Shown: positions 32,000 through 42,500 of the stretch, one piece after another
Numbering within the stretch: position 1 is the stretch's first letter
Layout: each line of letters starts with the position of its first letter
Source: Symbiodinium natans
Lineage: Eukaryota; Sar; Dinophyceae; Suessiales; Symbiodiniaceae
Length of the DNA: 64,000 nt
NCBI GenBank assembly: GCA_905221605.1
Contig: CAJNDS010000452.1
Coordinates: forward strand, 1 to 64,000
Reading direction: 5' to 3'
The notes under the pieces: model-generated
Told to the model about the DNA's origin: nothing
Database searches by the model: none
What the model saw: the letters and a program-made list of their open reading frames with translations, nothing else
Made by a program: the position numbers and the translations under genes

Positions 32000-34530
32000 T
32001 AGATCAGCTTCTGAGCTTCAAGTCGATTTTTTTCGTCCGGGGCGGGTGCGTTGCGGAAGCGCGGAGAGAAAGACCCTGCGCACAGCCAAACTACTTTTTC
32101 CGCAAGCATCGTGAAAGGTGTTTCGACGAACTGCGCTGTCGACGTTTCATGGATGTTTCAGCAACGTAAACTCACAAAACATCACAAAACCTTCCAGCTC
32201 ACCTAGGGCCCGGAATTTCTAAGACTTTGTTTTGTCGCCCCACCTCTTTCGGACTCTTCCGCCCTCCCCCGCCGAGCGAGGCGACCTAAGTCTGAGGTCT
32301 CTCTGCCAACCTAGACTGTCAGGGGGCCCTTTTCGTGGATGTCTTGGATGCTGGGCACGGCCTCGAACGTCTTAACAAGATGAGGATCCTTCAATTTACT
32401 TTGAATACGTGCAAAGCTGCTTAGATGATGATGCTGGATGATGACGGTGGTTGTGGAGCTGCTGCTGTTCATGAAGAACAACAGGACATGTGTTGCCCAG
32501 CCGGATCCGCGTGTCGAGAGAATGCTGAAAGTTTCCTGAAAGTGGCAATGTGTCACCCGCTCACGGTGTGCGCGTACTCCTCGCCATGTTCGAGAGTGGC
32601 AAAAATCACATTTCAAAGCGGCAGAAGCAGTCCGTGGGCGCGGCGGGTCAGAGTCATCCTCCCAGCTGCCGTCGTTTGGGATAGCTTTGCATCTCGTCTG
32701 TCTTCAGAGGCTGGTTCTGCGCAAACCCCAACGCAGTGGTTGTCGTTGCAGGCAGCTGCTGTGTATGGTTTGCCAGCTCCTTCGCGAAGGCTGCCATGCG
32801 TTGCGTGCCTCACACTGCGCGGGATCACCCTGCGACTGCTGGCAAGAATTTACGCGTGGCAAAAATAGGGGTATGCGTGGGTATGTCGCGGACCTGTCTT
32901 AGAGACCTGCTGCGGAGGCGGGGGGCTTGTCGCGAAGAGAGCGGCCGTTTACAAATTTGTCGCAAAAGAGGCTCCGGAGCCTGTTACCTTGATTTTTGGC
33001 TCTTTTGTGTTTCCATTTTGGCACGGCGTTGCCTTGCGCTGAGGCGGCCTTGGAGCTCAAGGGTTGAGCCGATGGCCCTTGAGAACCTGCTTGAGTTCTG
33101 AAGAGGCGGTGCAGATCACGAATCCGGTGCCCGAGTCTAAGAGTCTACCAATGTCTACCAAATGCGCCTCAAGCTCAAGTATCGGCAGCCCCGTGCGTTG
33201 CCCAGCTTGCGTCGCCACAGAAATAGTCGCGCATGCATGCAGCCCCGAAACCTACGCAAAAGAGAGGTGCTCTTGCATTGCTATTGTTTACTCATCAATA
33301 CAACTGCTCTGATGTGCTGCTGCTACTTGACCCGGAATTAGGAATGACGAGACATGGATGACGATGACGACGGTGATTCTGAATTTTTGGCAAGGATTCT
33401 GATGCTCATCAAAACTCCCGGCCACAATGGGCTTTCGCTGTTCAAGAGATGCTGCCATAAAACAAACATTCTAACTATCGTCACTTTTGCAGCCACTCGT
33501 CTGCTTGTGCAAACTGTAAGTGCGTAAACGGAATGCTCTCATGTTGGTGATGCTGATGTTGCTGCTGTTGTTGACGACGGTGTTGCTGATGTGGACTTTC
33601 GCTGTTTAAACGCATGCGGGACATGCGCTGCGTAGTTCTGGGACACTTGAAGCCAGAGACGCGTGCACCGGTCCGCCGTGAGTTCAGAACCAGTGGATCG
33701 GATCATTTGCTTGCCAACATTGCTCAGCCCGAGTTAGGGAAGCATGCAAGCCCACCTGAAATGGTTTTCCTTGACAAGACTTCAGCTCCAAAAACCTGAG
33801 CGTCTCAAACCCCCAGCTCAACCGCGGCGGAGACACTGTGGGTGTCGCAGGCCTGTGTTGAAGGGAAAGCCAGAGCACCAGGGCACCGTCCTCCCTAACC
33901 TCGGTAGCTTCCAGACAGCTTCATCCACTTGCATGATTTCGAACGCTCAATCTGTTGTCGCTGGAGCCCAAAGTTCAAAAAGCTACAAGGTGCCCAGCCC
34001 GCCGCATGGACACAGGAACTTCAAGCTCTCTGTTTATTCTCTTTCTTCATGCTACCAGCGTGTTCGATGACACAGGCCTCCGCCAAACTAGGGGATTGTT
34101 ACATGTGGCCCATGTGGCTTGCGCTTGCTGAGCGACACAGAAAGACCATGATGAGAACACCTGCATCTCAGAAACACCTTGTACAATTTGAAAAGGACAC
34201 GCCACTCCTTTCGCGTATCGGGACCCATCACAAAATTGCATCATGGGAGCTTGAAGCCGTAGTAAACCCCAGCATTGCCGATGGCATTGTACGTAGCCGC
34301 GTTAAGTGCCTGATGTCAGTTTGGACTTCGGGTTCTTGAGATCTTTTGGACTTGTCCTTTTAGTTTGCTTTGGTCACAGAAGCCAGACACAGGTTTACTT
34401 GGCCGGTTGGGCTTAGGTGCACCATTTTAAAGGGAGGAAGATGCCTGCCCGGCCGCCAGAAGCCCAGCGAAAACTGCCCAGCACCTGAAGTCTCATGTAA
34501 GCGGCTTAGTTAGACAGCGTATCTCGATCT
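32000..34530. other. No assignable gene
   Basis: A minus-strand frame ending at 32311 (LVKTFEAVPSIQDIHEKG) and another at 32613-32828 look protein-like but are isolated. The plus-strand frame 33929-34339 (136 codons) has no recognisable domain. Nothing here can be tied to a family. Confidence 0.3.
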
Positions 34531-35670
34531 GTCAAGCCACTTGTACATTCTACTCCCAAACAGAGCTGTGGCGCTGCTGCTTCTAAGAATTCTAGCGCAG
34601 ATAACATGGCTCACAGCCGCCGAATGTCAGCACATCCACCTTTGTGAGCTCGGGCAAACATGCCCCCCCCAAAAAGCGACCCCAAACCCCTCAAATCCTC
34701 CCGGGAGGGCACCAGGCAGGTGCTGTCCTGGCAGCCTCCAAAGCCGCACTCCGGCCACTCTGGCCTCGCCCCGTGTTTCAGTTTGGGCGGAGCCTAGGGT
34801 TTTTTTTTGCGATGAGGCTGTGCACATCGCTTCATGCCAATACACGTACTATAGTACTAGTAAGAACAATCGTCATGGGAATAGGAATCATCAGTAATCG
34901 TGAAGAAAGAGTAAGAGCAAGAGCAAGAGCTAGAAAATCCGCACCGCGTAGCTATTGACTAATCATGGGTAAATAAAAATTCATAGCAGATCGCTAAGAA
35001 TGGCTGAGCAATTAGTAGCAAAGCATTGGCCAATAGCTAGTACTACAGTTAGTACTGACGATCAGTCTTGTAGCAAAGCCACAAGTTCTAAGTTGAGCAA
35101 ATAGGCTTTTGGTAATAACCACGATGGTCACAGCCGTAATTAGTGCTGCTGAACTCGTAAACAATGACCCCCGCCCATCATATCTACCTTAGCTCTACTC
35201 GGCCTGCGATCCGGGCACATACTGACCGATGTTTTTTGTACAGTTGTTTGGGATGCTGGTTTCAGCTCTACTGCTACACGCCTTTGGACAAACCTGTTTG
35301 TTCCCCTCTTGATGAGCACCATTCAACGTGGCTTATGGGCGATGGGACTATCTCGGGTGCAACTGGTCAACCATCGTCGTAGTTCTCGGATCGAGAGAAA
35401 AAAGCCGCACTTTTCTTTAAAGAGTGATTCCAAGGCTCGAAGTCACGTATTGAAGCCGCTGAGCGCACGACCGAGTAACGTGCCAACGGAGCAGGCTTGG
35501 ACGAGTTTGGCGACCACCTGTCAACGAAGAATCCGCGCAACCCCGAGCCCAACCCCAATCCAGAATGCATTTCACTGAGGATGATGCGTTGGCTAGGCTT
35601 TTGGAACAGCAAGCTCTACGCGAGGCTCCAAACGCCATGCGGCAGTTGCGCGTTAAGCCTCGGCTAGAAG

Positions 35671-35932
35671 CTTTGTTCCGACCTTGCAGCCAACAAAATC
35701 AGCATCCAACCAAAACGATCAGGTGAGAAGATCCTTTGTTGTCGTTGGGTTCCAACGTTGGTGACAAGGCTGCATCAGCACATGTCAAGATGCCAGCAGC
35801 GTGTGCAGAATGCCCGTGGTACCGTCCTCCTAGACGAGCAAGACAACACTGTTATCGATACGACTAGAATCCTTCAAGCCCTCGGTATTCGCTATGAAGA
35901 GACTGCATTTTCAGGCGAGGCGACAACTTAGC
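35671..35932 (+). CDS. Unidentified coding-like segment, plus strand
   Basis: A stop-to-stop frame with no in-frame start near its beginning reads SDLAANKISIQPKRSGEK, then VTRLHQHMSRCQQRVQNARG, TVLLDEQDNTVIDTTRIL and QALGIRYEETAFSG. It is evenly composed and looks translated, unlike most plus-strand frames here. It may be a fragment of a mobile element or an exon of a gene in the opposite direction. No family is recognised. Confidence 0.3.
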
Positions 35933-37193
35933 AGCGATCTGTCGATGAACTGCTCGTCGATGTATTCCATCTTTCGTGAGCTTGCGACAGGCATGGAAAT
36001 TGAGTGTGAAGGTCATGACTTGCTGTCCTTCTGCATTATTGAGGCAACGAAGACAAACACGTGCTCGCCGATCTCTTCGGACATTGATTGGGCCTTCGAA
36101 TAGAGCAGGTGGATGCAGCTGCGGCTGTCCGGAGATGTCCGGAGCTTTGTCAGAGCTAGGCTTCCTAGCACTTGGACCGTGCTCGTGCCACTGTTTATCG
36201 CACTCGTTTGGGCTCCATGGAGCCCCGCTCGTTTTCACACAGGACCAGCTGCACTTCCCGGCCAAGTGGCACGACCGCCTGGAAGTGTGGTAGAGGCCAT
36301 GCGTTTGGTTGCCTCTTGGGCCTCTTGGGTTCCACATCCGCTGAGTGATGGAACAGCAAGGGGGGCCGCGTTGACGTCTGGTTTTAAAAAGCGAGGGGTT
36401 ACGAGGGCGTGTGTGGCCAAAAACACACAGACATTTGGACTGGGCCTGGGCAGCCGGTTGTTGGATTTTGGAGGGCGTGTTGCACCACAGGAAGCGGGCA
36501 ACGGTTCTCACAGACACTGGGCAGTCGTGCTGGGCGCCTGTTACAAGCCTGGGACTGACAGCTTCGCGTCTAACTTTTCGCAGGTCGAAGTTGAACCCCA
36601 GCAGATCTAAAGCATCCGGAAGAAGAATCCAAAAAGAACCCGAAGCCTACGCCGGAAGACTTGATTTTGAAGGTGAAGTGCGCGCACGCGCCTCTAGGGA
36701 AGCAAAGACATCCACTGGATGAGAACCCAGCAGCTTCAAAGGCGGCTTCTCGCAAAGGGCCGCGAAGCGCTTGGAGTAGTTCCTCGTGGGCTGCTAGTGA
36801 CTGCTAGCGGTTGAACTCTTTTCCAAGCCCTGACGTGGGCCTTCGTGTGAGCATAAGCCCTGGCAGTCCAAGAATTTAGCAATACTCGGCCCAGAGCCGG
36901 GGTTTTGACGAGCTGCCAGATGAAGCCATGCATGAAGTAATTCGTCGAAACCCCCAGCCTTGGCTAACCGGCGCATCAACTTCGACAGAGTCAGGCATCA
37001 AAGTGCCAAACCACCGCATCTACGACTGAAAGGTGGCAGCTTCAAGATCGCACAGGGTCGGTTTGTTGGCACCTTAAGTTCATGTCTTGGGTTCTGGATT
37101 TGGTGTCCTGAGCCTGGACGCCACAAAGAGCAAGAAGCAACAAGCGCACGATTTGGGTATACGTATCAGGATATACATATATGTATATGTATA

Positions 37194-37197
<4 letters not shown>

Positions 37198-37233
<36 letters not shown>

Positions 37234-37364
37234 GGTGTGGGTGTGGGTGTGGGTGTGGGTGTGGGTGTGGGTGTGGGTGTGGGTGTGGGTGTGGGTGTGG
37301 GTGTGTGTGCGTGCGTGTGTGTGCGTGCGTGTGCGTGCGTGTGCGTGCGTGTGCGTGCGTGCGT

Positions 37365-37437
<73 letters not shown>

Positions 37438-37640
37438 CGCGTGCGTGCGTGCGTGCGTGCGTGCGTTCGTGCGTGCGTGCGTGTGCGCGTGCGAGCGTGC
37501 GTGCGTGCGTGCGTGGCGTGGCGTGGCGTGGCGTGGCGTGGCGTGGCGTGGCGTGGCGTGGCGTGCGTGGCGTGCGTGGCGTGCGTGGCGTGCGTTGCGT
37601 GCGTGGCGTGCGTGCGTGCGTGCGTGCGTGTGTGTGTGAC
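37198..37640 (+). repeat. 440-bp compound satellite of GT, GTGGGT, GCGT and GGCGT units
   Basis: Successive arrays: (GT)n, (GTGTGG)n, (GTGC)n, a long (GT)n at about 37375-37430, (GCGT)n, (GCGTG)n at about 37512-37565 and (GCGTGGCGT)n. All six frames are open through it (polyCys-Val, His-Thr and so on), so the long frames reported across this block are artefacts of the repeat. Confidence 0.95.
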
Positions 37641-38071
37641 ATGGGCCCAAACTCACGTTGGCCACAACAATCTCGCCGGCTGAACCCTAACCCCGTCCCT
37701 AGCCGTCATATCCCTGAAGAACCTTTACGCATCTTTAAAACTTGACCCTCCCTCTACGCGCCGGGTGGCAGGCACAGCCACCAGCTTGCAGATCGCAAGC
37801 AATCACCAGAACCAAACTGATCGAATGTGTCCAGCTGCCTCTGCGACGCAAGCAAGGGGCGGGTGGCCAAGGGGGGGTCCAAAGCCCATTTGGGAGAGGG
37901 TTGGTTTCCTGAGGTTCGGCAAGTTTTCGAATTTGGGAAGCTTTTCCTGAGCTCAGAGCTCAACTCGGAAGCCCTCCATGTGACGCGGCGACACATGGGG
38001 GTTTCCGACAAGAGGGTAGCTTATTGAGGTCAGTATACTAAGGGCATCCGACTACTTTAGGGTCCGTATTA

Positions 38072-38092
38072 CACCCTAAACCCTAAACCCTA
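38072..38092. repeat. Short CCCTAAA telomere-like tract
   Basis: Three CCCTAAA-type units. On the minus strand it follows, by about 40 bases, a coding-like segment at 38110-38230 (SMALEVLLSGAACLPAALRA, signal-peptide-like), as for other exon-flanking tracts in the window. Confidence 0.6.
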
Positions 38093-38370
38093 TTCCGGGT
38101 CCCTTGTTTTCGTAAACCCTCGGATTGCATCACTTTGGGACACGGCCTGGCTCGCAAGGCTGCTGGGAGGCAGGCTGCGCCGCTCAGCAGAACTTCCAGC
38201 GCCATCGAGCGCCTCTTTTTCAGGGCAGCTCCAGGTAGAAAGCAACAACGGTCGCTCGTATTGCTTTCTTCAGGGTTGTCACGTTGAGGAGTACGGCGCT
38301 TCTGTAGAGTACGAGAAAGCCGGAATGGCAATGCTGTGCTGCATCTAGGCTAGATGGAGAGACCACATTT

Positions 38371-38604
38371 TTGGTCAATTTCCATGGCTTTCCCTCGGAA
38401 AAAACATTGCCTCTGTATGTTAGTAGGACTCGTACTAGTTTGCATCGGATTCGCTTTAATTTGGTTGATTTCCTTGGTTTTCCTTCGAAAAAACTCTATT
38501 GCCTCTGTAAAAGCTCTATGGCCTCTGCATTTTTGTAGGATTCGTACTAGTTGGGATTCTTGGTTTTCCTTCGGAAGAGACTCAATTATTGCCTCTGTAC
38601 CTGA
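38371..38604 (+). repeat. Degenerate tandem repeat, unit about 95 bases, about 2.5 copies
   Basis: Each unit contains TTTCCTTGGTTTTCCTTCG, then A-rich, then ATTGCCTCTGTA, then TAGGATTCGTACTAGTT. Copies start at about 38374, 38461 and 38559; the last is truncated. Units are about 80 percent alike by eye. Confidence 0.7.
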
Positions 38605-38808
38605 AGAAATTCCTCGTTTCTTTCATGGGATTCACATTATGTTGGCTAATTTGCCAGGTTTTGCACCGTCCACGCTCACACCTGTGAGAAGATTTTCCAC
38701 GACTCTCTGCTAGTGTGAGAGTTTGTCTGTTGGTGAGCCTCCAGACCACGCCAGGCAGCTGCCAGTGACTATGACAAATCTTCTCTGGCTACAGGAGGCA
38801 ACAGATCA

Positions 38809-39261
38809 ATGGTGCTCCTCGTGTGCGCCAATCTTGCAGCTGCCAAACAGCTGCGGCAAGACCAGGCATCTCTGCAGGAGCGATCTTCGGCGATCTTCGG
38901 CGGAAGATCATTGATTAGATATGCCTCTCACGTGTGCTACCCTGGGTTCGAGGGGCGGCCAGCCAAAAACTTGATAAGGTTCGAAAAGTCGGGGATGTTC
39001 ACAGGAAAAAACACGACGTTTCTTCAGCAACTCCAACGAAAGTCACTGAAGAACGGACAAGGCGAATGGCCTCAGGTGCTTCCACCTTCGCGAGCCGACA
39101 GGACTAACGAATCCGAAGACGTGCTGTGCACGGTCATCTCAGAACGCGAGGTAGGCACGCATACCTTTGCAAGACAAGCTGATGCAAACACTCCCTCTTC
39201 TTTTCTCGGGCCGAAGGAGTTTGGGAGGTGTTTCTCTCACATTTCGGGTTGCGCGGTTTGA
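38809..39261 (+). CDS. 150-codon open frame of doubtful status
   Basis: It begins MVLLVCANLAAAKQLRQD and ends before 39262. Composition is natural (for example GRPAKNLIRFEKSGMF), but it runs against the transcription direction of all supported genes, has no recognisable domain, and the minus strand of the same DNA is unresolved. It is kept only because it is long and balanced. Confidence 0.2.
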   Translation: MVLLVCANLAAAKQLRQDQASLQERSSAIFGGRSLIRYASHVCYPGFEGRPAKNLIRFEKSGMFTGKNTTFLQQLQRKSLKNGQGEWPQVLPPSRADRTNESEDVLCTVISEREVGTHTFARQADANTPSSFLGPKEFGRCFSHISGCAV

Positions 39262-39554
39262 GGGTTCAAAGCTTATGAGGGCTTACGCATTCGGGCTTGC
39301 TGGCTTAAGGTACTGTAGACGAGGGCTTGGAAGAGTTCGGAATCTCGTCCAATCGTGAGACGAAGAAGTTGGAGCCATGAAAGGGCATCTTGGGACTTTC
39401 GGGGTACTTGGGTTGGTTTAGGGTAGAAGAGCTTGATTGCGGCATGTCGGCTTCTGCAAAGACAGGCCGAGGTGGGTCACGTGTGTCAAAATTGATTGAG
39501 CTACTCAAGTGGATAAGGTGGGCAGGCAAAGGAACAAGGATGTCCTGCGTTCCG

Positions 39555-42500
39555 TCAAACGGCCAAAAGCGCAAAGGACACGGCGATCACGGCGGCTCCG
39601 ACATACTGCGCCAGGCTTGGCATCTCGCCGTGTAGCGTGGCGTCAATGAACATGTTGACCTCGGTTTAAGGTTAGCTTGTGGAGAAGCCGACGTTATTGG
39701 CCCATGCAGAACCTCCGACAAAGAAAGGGCCAAACCCGGTGTGGTGGCTGCTTTTCAAAAGCGGGAAGATTGCTTGCAAGACGCTGCTACGAGTATGTAA
39801 GCTGCAACTCAGAATGAGTAGTGTCCTGCGCAACATTCATATTGAGTGTGACCTCACCCTGATTGAACTAACTGGTTGGCCGAAAGGCCGGTGTTCCAAC
39901 CACCACGCCCACGGAGATGAACACCGGGCTGGCAAAAGCCTCGATTGCACGAGACCCACGAACATCACCGGCTTCTTACGGAGGCTGTCATGCCAGAGCC
40001 AACGATCGGATGGATAGGTTCGAGTGAGGTCTACAGCACCTCGTACAAAAGACATGCTTCTACTTTAGAATTTGGACAAAGCAAGTCAGACAAGTGATCC
40101 GCTACACAGTTGATTCTTGACATTTTGGGTTCCATCATCACACTTGTATCTTGTAAGTGAGGTTTCAAATCACACGGGGTTGAGGGGCCCGAACCACAAT
40201 GACCAGGAGTGTCGGAGTGACAAGTCCCCAAGCAATGGAGGTGTTGTAGACGACGTCCACCGCTGCGCTTCCGATGACCAGCGGCCAGTTGACAGCAGCC
40301 GAACCTCGCAATGTGCTTTCTGGCCCCCAAGAGTTCCCAAACTTGACAAGTGCTCTGTTACTCCTATGTCTGCTCCAAAATTCTAAAACTCAGGCCCGAA
40401 GCCGACCGAAACACCCCCTCCTTGAAGCCCTCTGAAATGAAAGCCCTCTCAATCATGGAACGGCTCCACCACCGATCCTCCGCGCCCAGCTCCGCCAACA
40501 GAAGCACCAGGGGAAGGCCCAAAACGGCTGTCTGGGCAAGGAGAGCTTGAATTCAGGCCGCAGGAAAACGCGCGTAGGAACCCTCAATCCTTGCCTCAAT
40601 CTGAACCCGTCCCGGATATCTTCGAAGCAGTGCTTTTGAATTGTAGGCAGCGTACGGGAACTGTCAGCTCGTCTACAGATTCCGCGATCAGGACCCTCAG
40701 GGTTGAACCACGGAACTCACAACTCTAGGTAGGATTCGATTTAGGGTTGCCAGGTGTCTTTCCTGCTATGAACATGAAAGCTCTACGTGCTAGATGCCCG
40801 GCGAACCGGAGAAACCAATGCCAATGCCATGCTCTTCACTTCAGACTGCGCAATACTGTGCAAAAAACTTTCACGTTCCGAAGCAGCAGCTTCCAGTCGG
40901 CAAATGATCAACAAACAGTAGCTTCTGACCAGCGCTGGCTCTGAAGCATGTACCAGTGCACGGAGCCAAGTGGCAACAGCCCCCAGGGTTCCAACCTTAT
41001 CGATGGAGATTGCCGGTGTGGCTAGTCGCCTAAACCCTCGTCAAGAACATCCACATGGCCGTCTAGCAAGCCCCTGCAAAAACCACTTATTTAAGACCCC
41101 CCCAAGAGTGAACTGAGTGAACCGGCTCCCAAGAATTGCGGCGCCAGTGGCAGTTCCCAGCACCACATGCGGGGGTGGTGTGCCCAAGCGCACTTTGAAG
41201 GACACCTTGTAGCTAGCCTGGCCCACACAAGCGTAGAGGTCAAATACAAAAAACACAAATTCTGAAATTACTAATAGTATTCATACTAATTCCAATAAAA
41301 GTGCAACAACAAAATAACAATAACAGTAACTAAGAATAACTTATCAACATAATCATAATCATAATCATAATCATAAAAAGAAAAATAGCAACCAAAATCA
41401 TACTGATACTACATAACATTTTAAAAAAACCAACAATGTGTCTTGAGCACCTGCTGGTTCCTGGCCGAGGATCCGGAGCTCTAAAGGCAGCTAAAAAAGG
41501 GGGTCTTTGCTTCGCGAGGCTCCTAATCCCCTCTTCCTCCTCTCAAGCTCTCAGCTTTCTGAAAATTTCTCCCCTTTAGTAACTTTAGTGAAGCCCAAGA
41601 AGTTCACGATCAGAAACGGAGAATCGCTTGGCAATGGCAACGACATGGAACAGGGGCCTGTGGGAAGGACTTTTGTTGAGGCACGTGGGAAGGACTTTGG
41701 GCTGAGAAGCTACACTGCAACACGGCGAGTCCGATTCCACGATGTATGCTGTATGCTCAGACATCACCCATTGTTTAGTCCATGGTGTGGCTCGGGTCCC
41801 CTTGTCCTTCTCGTTTTTACTATTGCTAGGACAAAGTTCGGTCCGAAGCACGGCGCATTTTCGTCCGTGGGCTTGGGCGGGGTGGGGGGGGGAGAGTTGG
41901 AAGAAATAGTAATAGTACTGATCAAAGTAAAACAGTACTAGTACCAGTCCAAAGTACGAGAAAAGCAATGGTAATCATCTATTGGTCATCGATTTCTCTT
42001 GGAGGTTAACGCAAGCTTTGCACCACGTAGACCGCCCCCCCCCCCCCCCCCCCCCCCATTTGCAAACCTAATGCTTGTGCGACGGCGTAGAGAAGCTGGG
42101 GGGTTTGGGGCGAAGCGTCCCATTTGCAAACAACATGCTTGTGATGGGTTCGGAGAGGATTCATACGGTGCGGGTGTTAAGCAAAAGTCGTTCAGCTTTG
42201 CGTGGTGCGGCCTGCACACAGTGCTCGTCTGACGCTCTCTCTCTCTCTCTCTCTCTCACAGGCATGGCAGCTCCAAGCTCCGTCTCGCAGAGACGCCTTC
42301 GGTGGCCACTGTAAGGCACACTGTAGCAAACACATGGAAGTGGGAGTCTGACGCTGCGCCCCCCTCTCAGAGCATAGTGTAGTTGCCAAAAGTGTTGCAG
42401 GTCCAGAACTCGAGATTTCATTGTGTTGGGTTCTAAAGAAGGCAACATGGGAACCGACTGGCTGCCAAGCAATTAGTAGTTTGGATTCCGTGGTACCTTG

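Noticed and set aside
36960-37745. Open frames of 152-261 codons on both strands around 37.0-37.7 kb
   Set aside because: They translate a GT/GCGT satellite (alternating Cys-Val, His-Thr, Gly-Val); all frames are open because the repeat contains no stop, not because it is coding.
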